From NCBI GenBank assembly GCA_023213395.1, contig CM041465.1, positions 224,199,741 to 224,263,740 on the forward strand: 64,000 nucleotides of DNA, read 5' to 3'. The translations under genes and the position numbers were made by a program. This DNA comes from Cycas panzhihuaensis (Eukaryota; Cycadophyta). The notes under the pieces are model-generated. The model did not search any database and was not told where the DNA came from. It saw only the letters and a program-made list of their open reading frames with translations. Positions 24,409 to 36,219 of the stretch are shown here, one piece after another. How positions within the stretch are numbered: the stretch's first letter is position 1; each line of letters starts with the position of its first letter.

Positions 24409-25150
24409 AGATTTTGGGTCTAACTTTGAAGGTTGACTTTTATTAGTCAAGGCATAAGCATCACAACAAAAAACTTTCAAATTTGAATAGTTACATAGAT
24501 GTCCAGTCTACAACTCTTTAAGAATCTACTAATCTATTGCAAGTGATGGTGATCCGTTTACCAAATAATAAGTTATGTAAATAACTTATGTCTATAAGCC
24601 CTGGTCAACTCTTATATTACTTAACATGATTCTTGCTCTTCCTAAGAGTGTCTTATTCATGTAATCAGCTATGCCATTCTGCTATGGGATATAGCTAATG
24701 GTCTTATGTCTTTTGATCCTAGCTTCTTTGTAATAGATCTTAAACTCCAAGGAGTTGAACTCACCTCTATTGTCAGTTCTTAAACATTTTATTAACCTGT
24801 TAGTTCTCTTCTCAACTAGAGTCTTAAACTACTTAAACACACTGAAAACTTCATATTTTCTTTTCAAAAAATAGATCTACACCTTTCTAGAATAATCATC
24901 TATAAATGTGACAAAGTACAACTATCCTCCATAAGATATTATAGGGGCTAGTCCGCATACATCCAAATGTATATGATCTAAAACACCTGTACTAGTATGA
25001 CTCCATACTTTAAATTTGAGTCTGCACTACTTTCCAAAAATATAATGTTTATAAAAAGCCAAATCTGAAAGCTATAACTTAGGAAGTAACTTATAGTTCA
25101 TCAACACCTCAAATCCTCTCTCACTCATTGATAAGGTCTTTGATGCCATA
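24409..25150 (-). pseudogene. E2 integrase, decayed
   Basis: Recognisable integrase pieces in shifting frames: LVEKRTNRLIKCLRTDN (second catalytic Asp) near 24760-24830, IKRHKTISYIPQQNG near 24670-24730, and the Glu of the GVAER-type motif eroded. It continues across the solo LTR into 23630-23740. Confidence 0.7.
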
Positions 25151-26440
25151 ACTAAGTTGGATCTTTTGAAGTCTTTGATGTTGTAGCTGCATGGCTGACA
25201 TTTATACTTCCCACTAAAATGTAAAGGTTTCCTTTCTTTAAGCCTTTTATAATAACCAAGGTGCCCTTTGATGCCTTCAAGATTCCTTCATGAACTGTGT
25301 ACTTTGAACCATCAGAATCTAGTTCACCCAAGGAAATCAAATTCCTTTTTAAATCAGGTACATGTCTAACTTCAGTTAATGTTATCACTATACCATTGAA
25401 CATTTTAATTTTGATGCTACCAATACCCATTGTCTTATAGGAAACTTTATTTCCCATAAACACATCACTACCATCAAGAGGTTAGTATGATAAAAACTAA
25501 CTCTTATGTAGATATATATGGTGTGAAACACCTAAATCCAATAACCAATCATGATGATAATGGGAAATATTACAAGCAACTAATATATCATCATCTATAC
25601 CTTGATTTGACTCCACTTGATTAGCCTACTTAGTAGGATCTTCCTTTTTCTGGAACTCCTTCCTTTTGTAACAATCCTTCTTGATGTGACCTCTCTTATT
25701 GTAGTGCCAACATATAAGCTTACTCTTCTTGCCTTTTGACTTCTTCCTCTATGTATCCCTAGAGATTTGTCCTCTCTCAATTGTCCTACCCCATGCTATC
25801 ATAGCTTCTAGTATGGAGGTTTCAAGACTAGACTTCCTCCTCACTTCTTCCATCAACAAAGTACGCATAACATAATCATAGTCTAATTTATCTATACTGC
25901 TAAAACTAATTGAGGTGATAATATTATCCCAAGATTTTGGTAATAAATATAACAAGGTAACAGCCTTATCCTCATCCTCAATTGTGACATCGATACTAAC
26001 CAACTAATAAATAAGAGTATTAAAAATATTTAAATAATCAACAATTTTTATACCTTCTTTCATCTACAATGAGTATAATTGCATCTTTAAGTAAATTCAA
26101 TTTGTCACTAATTTGGTCAGATACAAGTTTTCCAACTAGGTCTATAATCCTACCATTGTCTACTCCTTTATGATGTTAAATAGAACTTCATCCGCCAAGC
26201 ACAAAATGTTGTGCTAAGAGCCCTTTTGTCTAGATCACCCTATTTATCATCATCCATCCTTGTATGTTTCTTCCATTTGTCTATAAGATCTCTATATAAA
26301 CCTTATTGTACTAGAACATCATATGTTTTCAGCCTCCACAACTTGAAGTTATTCTTGCCATTGAATTGATCCATCTCAAATTTTACATTTGTCAATTTTA
26401 CCAATTATTGTAGAAAAAGTTGACATCAAAACTTTCACAA
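25151..26440 (-). pseudogene. E2 gag and protease-end region, decayed
   Basis: Gag opens near 26400 (MDQFNGKNNF-like). It carries DVTIEDEDKAVTLLYLLPKS and RRKSSLETSILEA at 25749-26003, and a zinc-knuckle region near 25650-25720 (CWHYNKRGHIKKDC, second Cys replaced by His). Downstream, 25152-25463 is the protease/pre-integrase block VSYKTMGIGSIKIKMFNG...LTEVRHVPDLKRNLISLG. It is the same architecture as E1, with slightly longer open stretches. Confidence 0.75.
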
Positions 26441-26459
26441 ACTTGCTACAATAATAAAA

Positions 26460-26474
26460 GTAGCTCGGATACCA
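26460..26474 (-). other. E2 primer-binding site
   Basis: The minus strand reads TGGTATCCGAGCTAC, initiator-Met type, two bases inside LTR-D. Confidence 0.85.
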
Positions 26475-26476
26475 CT

Positions 26477-27133
26477 TGTTAAGAAAGTTAGGTCCCAATA
26501 ATTAAAAACTGCCACTAAGATCTAAACTATTTTGCAACTAGTTATAGGAATCAAAACTAAAATTTAACATGTAATTTCTTAAACTAGAGATAATACAATA
26601 AATGAATTAGAAAGCTAAAGCATCACATATACACCTGATATAACATGATAAAACCCTACAGTGTGTTAGAAAAACATCTACACAAGAAAGATATCGATCT
26701 TTATTATCTAAGAATGGAGAAATATACATAATCTGTAGTAGAATGCTCATAGCAATAACAACCAGCTATCTCTACTCAATACAGTACATCCCATACATCT
26801 AATAGCATCAACATAATAAAAAACACCCTAAATTGGGCTATATGAGAGAGTCATACAAGGCACAAATCTCAACCATTAAATCTGGGGTGTTTTGAATAAA
26901 TAACCCTAATTCTCTTTACAATTCAGTATGCTTTTTAGTGATAGCTTTTTGGGTTGGGAGCTATCACCCCTGAAACCCCTCTTTACGAGGGGGATTCTAG
27001 CTCCCTCTACACCCGCTAGCTAAGGGGGTCTCCCGCCCCCCTTGGATCCTCTCAAAGAAGTTTGAGAAAGAAATTGTGTTACTAACCTATCAAAATTTTA
27101 GCCTCTAAAACATTGTTGTTATATTATCTAATA
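26477..27133 (-). repeat. LTR-D, 5' LTR of E2
   Basis: 657 bp, TGTTAAGAAAG...ATCTAATA on the plus strand. It pairs with LTR-B. Confidence 0.9.
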
Positions 27134-27138
27134 GATAA

Positions 27139-28439
27139 GAGATACATAAAAAAAAATTATGGATGATGAAGATGATATTATATGAAATGAAAGGTAGTTG
27201 AAGCCAAATTTGTGAGTGAGTTTAGGGTTTGAGAGGATTAAAGGGAACAAGTAGGGAATAAAGGCTAGGCATTCTTTATGGAAAAAGGATTTTACTAAGG
27301 TTTTGTGAAAATGGTTTCTAGAGTATCATAAAGGGATAATATGAGTAGGGAAGTAAGAAGGTTAGGGATAAGGTAAGTCAGAATGTAAAGGGAAAGAAGT
27401 CAACTTCTTATAGAAGGGGTGTTTAATAATAATGTTAAGGTTTAAAACTTATTAAAAGGAATGAAGAATATAGTAATGCGTATAAGTTAGTTTCACAGGG
27501 AATGAGATATAAAGAGGTATGTTGAGTGGGATAAGAATTTTACCTACTAAGGATTAGAAATTTTAAGCTTTAAATGAATAAGGGCATACTAACTTATTAT
27601 AGCAAATTTTAACTTTAAAATTTAAATTTTATAAGTGTTTTTAGCTAAATTTATGTAGGTTTATGCTTTAAGAAGAAAGTAAATATTTTGGACATTTTTG
27701 GCAAATAAAACAACACTCTAACCCTCACCTATTTTAATATACTTTATTTAAAGCTATCTATTTCAATTTTATTTTATTTAAAGCTTATTTCATTTCATTT
27801 ATTGCTATATTTTTAAGTTATTTTTTAATTATTACTAAAAGGAATCCTTATTTATAAATAAGACCATACTTAAAATCAATTTTTATATTAATAAGATAAT
27901 ACCCCAAATAAATAACCTTATTTTATAGCCTTGTAAGGGGAATAGTTAGGACCCCTAAAGTTATCACATACTACATGTCTTTGGTGAACTCTAAATTATT
28001 GAGAAAACTATTTACTATCAAGTGTATTCAATGGTAAGTTGAGGTGGAGAATCTTATCCTTTTTAGAGTTTGGAGACTAGTCTATACCTAGAGGGGGTAA
28101 GTGCCTCAATTATTAAAAGTTTCACTACTAGATCTATCATTAGGAATAAGTATAATATAGGTGGATCAATAGTCAAAGGGGTCTTATACCTTCTTAGCAG
28201 CTTGTGTACTGAGGTATATAGAGCCTAGCATTCATGTACTAGTATATTGGGTCCCTAGTTTTCCATTTCTGGGTAGGTGCTATTAGACAGGATAGGAATC
28301 GAAAGCTTCCCTTGGAGACCCTAAGACATAGATCCTAGATTAGAAACCTACTAGGTAGATAAGATATAATTAAATTTAAAACTTTTGGGGGGACACTTTA
28401 AATAAACCTTTTGAAGTAATAGCAACTAATTTTAGTAGC
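27139..28439. other. Sequence between E2 and the E4 gag
   Basis: No gene recognised. The 5' LTR and PBS of E4 are expected here but I could not match anything to the E4 3' LTR at 56468. The last 300 bp or so may be the E4 leader. Confidence 0.5.
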
Positions 28440-28810
28440 ATGATTAGTCTAAAATTTGATGGATCTAATTTTTTAAATTGGAGTAGGAGGATAAAACCCA
28501 TCATCATAGCTAAAGATTTATGAGAAATTATTCAGATAGGTTATGATGATGTTGATAGCAATGCTAGTAAGATAAGAAATAAGCTTATAAGGAATGTGTC
28601 AAGTTAGATAATAAAGTTATAGCTCTTCTAATTTATACCTTAGAGGACCATATATTTCTAAGGGTTAGTGAAGTAACCATATCTAAGGAGGCATGGGATA
28701 AATTAAAATTAATCTATAAAGGAGCTACCTCGTCCAAGCTTTAAACACTTAGAAGCAAGTTTAAGAACTTTAAAATGTCATCTAGAGAAAGTATCAATGA
28801 ATTCATAACC
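28440..28810 (+). pseudogene. E4 gag, N-terminal part
   Basis: Starts with ATG at 28440 (MISLKFDGSNFLNW), the usual copia gag opening, followed by EIIQIGYDDVD, EDHIFLRVSE and SKEAWDKLKLIYKGATSS. It ends SRESINEFIT where TR-GAG copy 2 inserted. Stops are TGA at Trp and TAG/TAA at Gln positions. Confidence 0.8.
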
Positions 28811-29059
28811 TACTACAAGCCAAATCCTGTAACCAATAATCATAGAGAAATAGAAAGAGAAAATGATAGATAAAAGACAAAGAAGGAGATGAAGTTCCAA
28901 AGAACATTCATTAACAAAAGATTACAAAAATATTCCATGATGATCCCACTCATATATTATATACATATATATAGGGCTATTAAGGCTACCTATCTCTTGG
29001 ACTTATATATATGGGATAATTACAATAAGAGTCATCTCACTTAGTAGAGGATCATAACA
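28811..29059 (-). repeat. 3' LTR of TR-GAG copy 2
   Basis: 249 bp. The outer end has decayed from TGTTATGAGCC to TACTACAAGCC on the plus strand; the inner end is ATCATAACA. Confidence 0.85.
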
Positions 29060-29099
29060 TACCTTCCCCCCTAAAATACTTCACCCTTGAAGCATCTTG

Positions 29100-29890
29100 A
29101 TATAATAATATGTGACCACTTCCTGTTACTGTTATCTAGTCAATGTCTCTTGCAAAGGTCATTAGAAAAGTTGTGCATGGAATGAGGATCTATCCATCCC
29201 AAGTTGATCTTGATACAACCAAACTATCCTTTGATATGCTCTGGATATCTATAATATTGAAACCTTAAGCTTGAACGTTGTGCTTTCCTAGTGTTTGTAG
29301 TTGATGAGGGTCTTTCCTGATAAGTTTTATTATGTTGGGCCTCTTAATAATGTGGATGTCGATATGGTTCCACTTTAGTTTATCTTTTAACCATTGGTGA
29401 TGCATTTTCTTCCTTAACCTTGGGTACAATTGGTGGTGTGTGGGGGTAAACAACTTTTGTTACTTGCTCATGATATTCATTTTCTCCCTCATCATTTTTC
29501 TTTTGATCTTGACTTTGTGGAGTGAGGATAATTCTTTGTCCCATCTTACGATTATACTTCTCAAGTATTTGATGAGCTTCTTGTTTGTCTTGCTCAAGGT
29601 TTTACATTCCTTTCTACCAAGAATCATTATATTTTTTACAGATGTCAAGTTCTAGCCAAAAAAATGTCTTAAATGGACTAATTATGCTATACCATTCCTT
29701 AAATCAAAGGTAAGCCTCTCCTTGTAGATATAATAAGGCAACTTTAGACATCTCTTTATTGATCCTATAGTCAACATCAATTGATTCTAAATATAGATGC
29801 ATGTCTCTAACCCAATCATCTATAGAAAGAGTCCCATCTGCACTAAATATATAAGGCATGGGCCTTTTTGTATCCATAGTAATATAGATA
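29100..29890 (-). pseudogene. TR-GAG copy 2 gag-like frame
   Basis: The minus-strand frame starts near 29880 as MDTKRPMPYIFSADGTLSID, DDWVRDMHLYLESIDVDYR and YLQGEAYL*FKEWYS, the W...YLxGxA.xWF pattern of retrotransposon gag. It continues as a Lys/Glu-rich stretch (29460-29648) and a His/Lys/Pro-rich tail (29265-29453). One in-frame stop lies at a Trp position and frameshifts follow. Gag would form particles that package the element's RNA; RT and integrase would have to come from an autonomous partner that is not identified here. Confidence 0.65.
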
Positions 29891-30582
29891 TAGGAGAGAT
29901 TAAAGGTGTCTATAGCCTGTTATCCCCTAATTTTGTTACAAAATTATTAATTTAGACTCAAGAGCAATGGTTTTATGGCCTAGAAAAGTATAATATGAAA
30001 CTCTTAAATTCTAAAAACTTATTCTTGAAAAATATATATATATGTGGCTTAAAAATATATAAAATATAGATGAAAATGATGGCCTCTAAAATATAATTCC
30101 AACAGTTTAGATGAAATCGAATTCTAATATCTAGATAAAAAGTTATGCCCCTTTTAAGAATTTCACAATTAGGGTTTCTAAAGACTATAATAGTACCTTC
30201 TAGTAAAATACTAATAACTTTCCACTCCAAAATCTAATTAGCCTTAAACTACTTCTATTAGAAAGTAAATTAAAATACACAGAGAATTTCAAAAAATTTG
30301 AGGTCATTTGGACACCTGTAGTAAATATTATAGCTCATTGAAGTTGAGGTTGCAGATTTGTCCCAAAAATACGATAACAGAAAAAAAAAAAAATGCCAAA
30401 ATTAATTTTGTTGCAATTTTCACACTTCCACCCCAAAGTCTATAGTATGACCCTTAAAATTTATAGAACGATCCATCTTGTCTTAAATTTACTATTATTT
30501 TTTAGAATTTTTAATATTTATTCTCTTAAATATGCTTTTAAACCCTTAATGACACCTCCAAGATCGTCACTTTGATACCAAT

Positions 30583-30831
30583 TGTTATGAGCCAAATCCT
30601 ATAACCAATAATCATAGAGAAATAAAAAGAGAAAATGATAGATAAAAGACAAAGAATGAGATGAAATTCCAAAGAACATTCATTAATAAAAGCTTACAAA
30701 AATATTCCATGATGATCCCACTCGTATATTACATGCATATATATAGGGATATTAAGGTTGTCCATCCCTTGTACTTATGCATATGGGATAATTACAATAA
30801 GAGTCATATCACTTGGTGGAGTATCATAACA
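30583..30831 (-). repeat. 5' LTR of TR-GAG copy 2
   Basis: 249 bp, TGTTATGAGCC...ATCATAACA on the plus strand. It is adjacent to the PBS and shares a TATA-like tatatatagg with its partner. Confidence 0.85.
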
Positions 30832-30836
30832 TAACC

Positions 30837-31640
30837 AAGGTTAAAAACTTTGTAAACCAAATAAAATCCCTTGGTGAAGGGTTGACTAAACAAAGGGTAG
30901 TTAAAAGGATTCTAAGATATATATGAGAGATATATAAGAGAAATTAAAAGATTTGAAATGGTTGCTACAAGAATTAAAGTATCCAAAGATCTCAAAACCC
31001 TTAAAGTAGAATAACTAAGTGCAATGTTACTCACTGTGGAAGAGAAGAAAGGTGCCTAAGAGACATTGGATTGTGCCTTTGCTATAAAGGCTAGGATCAA
31101 GTCAAATAACCAAGGTCAAAGCTCTATAGTAAGGGAACAATCCCTAAGGGGGAGAGACAGAAACTAAAGGTAAGATACTTATCAAGAACAAAAACCTAGA
31201 TATCAAGCCCCACATTAAAGATATCAAGGTTTAATCCAAAGGTTACCAAGTAAAAATGATTTCCATAATCAAAGGAGATATCAAGAGTCTAGCCAATGTT
31301 ATCATGGCCATAATTATTGCCAAGCCTAAAATAGATATTAAGAACCCAATCTACATTGTCAAAATAATTTTCAAGGCCAAAATTAGGGAAATAGCTATCA
31401 AGGACCTAATCTATATTGCTAGAATGATTCTTAAGGCCAAAACTAGGGCCCATATCTAGAAAGGTAAAGAACAACCTCTAGAGGTAGAGGAATCTCCAGA
31501 TATAAAAGTCTTAGCTAAAGAAGGAGAGAACCTATTCAATGTTCATATTACCATAGGATTGGACACACTACACAAAGGTGCTTTGCTAAAAATAACCATC
31601 CACCAAGAGGAAGTGCCAATACAAACATTAAAAATAGGGA
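30837..31640 (+). pseudogene. E4 gag, C-terminal part
   Basis: Resumes with VKNFVNQIKSLGEGLTKQRV directly after the TR-GAG insertion, matching the gag block that normally follows SVxEYFxR. A decayed zinc knuckle lies at 31537-31590 (QCSYYHRIGHTTQRCF, second Cys replaced by Tyr). An imperfect repeat rich in Ile/Lys/Ala lies at 31256-31459, with AKPKIDIKNPIY and AKIREIAIKDLIY about 20 residues apart. Confidence 0.7.
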
Positions 31641-32435
31641 AAATGATTGATTATTCTTGTCAAGCCTTGTTGCCAATAAAGAAGAGGATTGTTGGTACAT
31701 AGATTCTAGGCACTTAACATACATGATACATAAGGAGAAAATATTCAAAATTATTGACAAGACCCGAAAAAGGAGAATTATGTTTAGTGATAATACATCT
31801 CATAAACCTAGTGGTAGAGGTAACATTTTCATCACCACAGAGTCAAGAGAGACTAAATACCTTAATGATGTCTTCCATATCCCAACACTCCAGAAAATTC
31901 TACTATTAGTAGGTCAGATGATGGAACAAGATTATAATCTCATTTTTTATAATGGTGAGTATACTATTAAGGATAAAAGGAAAAATAAAGCGATTGTAGC
32001 TAAAAGCAAAATGACTAGTGATAAGCTATTTAAACTAGTCATTCACCTATATGCCAACTATGCATTGAAGACCTTCCTTATAACTAATAGTGATATGTGG
32101 CATTAAAGATTTGGCCATCTAAACTATAAGAGTTTGGCCCTAATAAAAAGAATAAATATAATGGAAGAATTATCTCCAATTGAAACAAATAAAGAAATAT
32201 GTGATGGATGTCTTCTTAGTAAACAACATAGAGAAAGCTTTCCAGATGGAAGCTATATAGTTAAAGGTCCACTTTAGTTAATCTATATAGACTTGTGTGG
32301 TCCCATGGATGTTCAATCTCTAACTAGAGCAAGATACTTAATCACCTTCATTAATGATTTTATAAGGAAAATGTGGGTATATTTCTTGAAGTTTAAATCG
32401 AATGCATTACAATGTTTTGTGGACTTCAGAACCTT
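31641..32435 (+). pseudogene. E4 protease and integrase N-terminal part
   Basis: The protease motif reads WYIDSRHLTYM near 31690-31722, Gly of the usual DSGA replaced by Arg. The longest clean frame in E4 (31657-32106) covers protease and pre-integrase: DVFHIPTLQKILLLVGQM, then DMWH*RFGHLNYKSL and CDGCLLSKQH, the His/Cys zinc-binding part. The integrase core begins with IYIDLCGPM (first Asp) and ITFINDFIRKMWVYFLKFKS, and stops at DFRTF where the 588-bp element inserted. Confidence 0.8.
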
Positions 32436-33023
32436 TGTAGCAGTCTAGTTCTAGTTCTACTTTTATAGGAATTTTCCTCAAAAATATAAGTAATGATCCA
32501 CAAAACAATAACTAGATGCTATTCAATAAGAAAAATGAACAATGAATAGGAATTAAAGAATCCACAGAAGTAAATAATAGTCTTTATTGTTAAATAATAC
32601 CAAAAAAGAGGGAAATTTCAACAAAGTACCTGTCTTTCCTGAAGAAGTGAGCTTCCCTCTTCGAGGCGAGGAACCCTCCAAACTACAGCCCCTAAATGGG
32701 CAAGCTAATTGTAGCCTTAGAACCAAAAATGCGCGACCAAAGAACCTCTAACGATGATGAAATAAGGCTACAAATCATCCTTAAATAGGCAGCCAAAGGA
32801 TAGTAATAGAAGTCGGCCCAACTAGGTAATATTCTTCTTAAAACTGCTCAAATAGAAGTCAGCCAGAACTTGTCCAAAAACTGGCAAGCTAACTTTAAAT
32901 GGCCATAACTTTTGATTGAGATGTCAGAATTGACTTTCGTCTGAATCATTGGAATCCTTGTTCAAAGGCCTTCAATTTAAATGGTTACATGGCATAGTTT
33001 TAATTAGATTTTGGAATGCTACA
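32436..33023. mobile_element. 588-bp solo-LTR-like insertion in E4 integrase
   Basis: Has perfect 7-bp terminal inverted repeats TGTAGCA...TGCTACA and a 5-bp duplication with one mismatch (acctt 32431-32435, aactt 33024-33028). Removing it restores the integrase reading DFRTF-MEK. It is less AT-rich than its host. The minus strand has a TATA-like ctatttaagg near 32797-32806 and A/T-rich, AATAAA-like sequence further along, which suggests a solo LTR in minus orientation. No coding sequence is present. A small non-autonomous DNA element is the alternative; 5-bp duplication and TG...CA ends favour an LTR. Confidence 0.7.
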
Positions 33024-33028
33024 AACTT

Positions 33029-33600
33029 TATGGAAAAGTAAAGTAGACATAAAATACTCTCCCTAAGATCAGATAATGGGGAGAGTTTATCTCTAATGAA
33101 TTAAATGCCTATTGTACTTATCATGGCATCAAAAGATAATATATTGATCCTTACACTCCACAATAGAATGGAGTAGCTAAAAGGCAGAATCGCACCATAG
33201 TTGAAATGGTTAGGTGCATGCTCAAAGATACGAAATTAGGCCATGAACTTTGGGTGGAAGCTATTCACACTACAATCTATTTATTAAATAGGTGTACTAT
33301 TAAATCCCTTAAGTGGGTTACACCAGAAGAATCTTAGACTAGATACAAACCAAGCATACATCATTTAAGAGTATTTGGATGCCTTGCATTTGCTCATATT
33401 TCCAAGAAAAAGAAGATAAAACTTGATGATAAAAGCACTAAATTTATATTTATAGGATATAGTGATATTTCCAAATTCTATAAGCTCTATGATCCTATAG
33501 AAAGAAAAGTCATTATAAGCAGAGATGTAGTATTTAAAGAAGATGATTTCTACCAACCAGATATTAAGAAAGATAAGCAAAAATATTGTGGTTGAAATTA
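33029..33600 (+). pseudogene. E4 integrase C-terminal part
   Basis: Resumes at LSLRSDNGG (second catalytic Asp), then YTPQ*NGVAKRQNRTIVEMV, where the third catalytic residue Glu is now Lys. ELWVEAIHTTIYLLNRC, HHLRVFGCLAFAHI and KFIFIGYSD follow, standard copia landmarks. A frameshift lies between DNGG and YTPQ. Confidence 0.8.
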
Positions 33601-34640
33601 ATTCATCTCTTAAGACTACATATATGCCTCATAGATAGGAATCAAGATAAAATGATGTATCAAGACTAGATGATGTTGGAACCTCTTCACAAAATCAAAG
33701 GTTCCTAAAGTGGATATAATAGAGATATGATCTAGCAAATATGCTAGATAATAATTTTGAAAAGAGATCCACACACTCAAATAGACTCAATTTCACTCCA
33801 GTGAGCTAAGTATTAGAATATTATGAGCCTTACACCTTTAAAGAGGTAAATACCAAGGATGAGTGTAAGAATGCCATATAAGATGAATATAACTCTATCG
33901 TTAAGAATGACACTTAGGAGCTAGTTGATCTACCTCCAAATAAGAAAGATATTAGGGCAAAATAGATCTATAAGACAAAGTTTAGATCATATGGGTAAAT
34001 ATACAAATACAAAGTAAGGTTAGTAGCCAAGGGTTATGCTCAAAAGGAAGGTATTGATTACAATGAAACATTTGCTACTATTGTAAGAATAGAAACTATT
34101 TGTATTATGATAAGTGTAGCAGCTCAAAAAGATTAGAATGTTCATCAAATGGATATTAAAAGTGCTTTTCTCAGTGGTTATATTAAAGAAGAGACATATG
34201 TTTAGTAGCCAAAAGGTTTCAAAGTTAAGGAGGAAGAAGATAAAGTATATAAACTCAAGAAGCCGCTATATGGACTTAAATAAGCACCTAGAGCATGGTA
34301 CTCTATGATAGATAAATACTTCAGAGATCAAGGATTCAAGAGAAGCCAATCGAATCAAAACTTATACATCAAAATTGAGGGAGACTCTATATTGATGATT
34401 TGGTCTACATAGGAAATAACTCCCATCTATCACAAAAGTCCAAGGATGATATGTGCAAGGAAATTGAGATGACAGATATAGGTCTTATGTACTACTTCCT
34501 AGGATTAGAAGTATGGCAAGATGAAGATGACATATTTATCTCTCAAACAAAGTATACCTTAGACTTACTTTAAAATTTTAAGATGAGTGATTATAAAGCA
34601 TTAGTCACACCTACAGAAGTTAGAATTAATTCATCCAAAC
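33601..34640 (+). pseudogene. E4 reverse transcriptase, decayed
   Basis: Shows [68 protein letters not shown] and the catalytic box LYIDDLVY near 34394-34417 with both Asp kept. The box lies in a different frame from the preceding block, so a frameshift separates them. Stops at Trp and Gln positions are TAG or TAA. Confidence 0.8.
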
Positions 34641-34922
34641 TTGATGATTCTGATTCAGTTGATCCTACACTCTATAGATAATTGATTGGAAGCTTAATTT
34701 ACTTGTCATTGAAAGGACTAAACAGTATATGTTCAATTAGTATTATATCAAGATTCATGCATGATCTTAAGATTATACATTAATAAGCTACTAAGAGAAT
34801 CCTTAGATATCTAAAAGACACAACTAATTTTTGACTACACTACAAACCTTCAACAAATTTCAGTTTAATTGGGTATACAGATTTAGATTGGGTAAGATAT
34901 TTTGACGACAGGAAGTCTACAT
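34641..34922 (+). pseudogene. E4 RNase H, first part
   Basis: GSLIYLSLKGLNSICSISII, TKRILRYLKDTTNF and LIGYTDLDW..YFDDRKST, the classic copia RNase H start. E5 inserted after DDRKST; the last five bases (34918-34922, tacat) are its target-site duplication. Confidence 0.8.
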
Positions 34923-35304
34923 TATTAGATTTTAACATGGAAAGCATTCAACTCTAATAATATCAATGAACAGAGCAATGTTTGTATTAACATAATACAA
35001 ATAGATTATATTAGAACAATAATAAACCATAGACTTAACATGAGTCTTAATGATGACTTATTTCTATACACTACCTCGACCACCTTTATATACAAAATAT
35101 GTGGGAGGACATACAAGAGAAGTAATGCATGTGGGATAATTACCTTTAACTTAAACAATGACACTTTACCAACCAATGACCTTCTAACTTTCCATACAAT
35201 ATTATTATAAGGTATGACTCCTAGATCTTAATACTTAGGACTATAACTATTGACTCTAAGACACTTTACTTAGATACATATACATTAAATATTATATTCT
35301 AATA
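34923..35304 (-). repeat. 3' LTR of E5
   Basis: 382 bp, pairs with 39122-39503. The outer TG has decayed to TA. The TATA-like tttatatac is shared. Confidence 0.9.
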
Positions 35305-35778
35305 CTTCCCCTTAATGTTTAATGTTAAGACTACAAAAACTGAGGACAATATGACACATAGTGCTAAGGCCTGATAAGACTGACACAAACTAATATAGGA
35401 TTTGACTTCGAAGTGTTATTTGAATTTCCATTTCCTGAGTCTTGGAATTTTTCTAAAGACGATATCATAAGCCTTGTCTTCAACCAAAATGCTATAAAAC
35501 CTGTATGTCTTATATGCTATACTACTTCATGTTTCTTACTTGATGAATCTTCTTCTGTGTTCCTAATGAAGGTGTGGTCTTCATTGATCAAATATGATTT
35601 CATGTGATTTTGACTCCATGAAGTGAGTAGACTCCTCCTTATTTGTCTCTAAGTCTACTAGGATGATTGACTTCTTGAGCTAATGATCAACCCCTTGAAA
35701 GGAAAAGAGTGACAGTGATCCTTTTCCTAAGTTTACCTATTTAGATACGTGTGCAAAACTAACAAGATGCCTTATTTT

Positions 35779-36195
35779 CTATATATTACCCAAAAAAATC
35801 TTAGTACCATATATGATGAGGATTTCCATAATGATTACATGCACATATTTCCTGATTAAGGCTATATAAAGATGGAACATTATTTTGACATGATTGAACT
35901 TCATGATTAAGTAGCTTACCCAAAAAATATAATAACCTCGATAGACAAGATTTTGATCATATAGTATTTTGCCTATATTCCTTCTTTCTTTAAAGGAACT
36001 TTCTAGAGTTGTTGTAGGATATGCTACCATAATTTTGATTCTTTTAAAGATGAAAATAGAAGATGTAAGTGAGTTAAGAGGAATCATAGATAGTCTCCAA
36101 TACATGCATATCATTGTATGTCCTGACATCATTTGAATCCTGGCTACCAATCTATCAACATAAATTAGGACAATATTGCTCATACCTAATGTCAA
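35779..36195 (-). other. Open frame inside E5, unidentified
   Basis: A 138-codon stretch rich in Ile, Met and Phe without a motif I recognise. It lies downstream of the E5 gag, where pol would be expected, but does not contain a YVDD box or integrase residues. It may be chance or an eroded downstream frame. Confidence 0.25.
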
Positions 36196-36219
36196 GGTGC
36201 ATGTGTCTCCATGAAGAAT

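Larger units (their letters stand above)
21126..27133 (-). mobile_element. Full-length Ty1/copia element E2
   Basis: 6008 bp on the minus strand, bounded by LTR-B (21126-21786) and LTR-D (26477-27133), with a perfect target-site duplication gataa (21121-21125 and 27134-27138). Order from the right: LTR, PBS, gag, protease, integrase, RT, RNase H, polypurine tract, LTR. A solo LTR of the same family (23745-24408) splits the integrase C-terminal region. Without that insert and its duplication E2 is about 5.3 kb, typical for copia. Coding blocks are recognisable but broken by TAG stops. Confidence 0.9.
28811..30831 (-). mobile_element. TR-GAG-like non-autonomous LTR element, copy 2
   Basis: 2021 bp with 249-bp LTRs (28811-29059 and 30583-30831) and a perfect target-site duplication taacc (28806-28810 and 30832-30836). 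The PBS is on the right (minus strand TGGTATCAAAGTG, near 30568-30580) and a polypurine tract is beside the left LTR (minus strand TTAGGGGGGAAGG). The interior encodes only a gag-like protein on the minus strand. It is the same family as 18856-20873 and inserted into E4 gag. Confidence 0.85.

Noticed and set aside
27139-28439. 5' LTR of E4
   Set aside because: I looked for the 56468 LTR start, its TATA region and a PBS here and could not match any.
31548-31760. Minus-strand frame of 70 codons
   Set aside because: Antisense shadow of the E4 gag-protease region, which has recognisable motifs on the plus strand.
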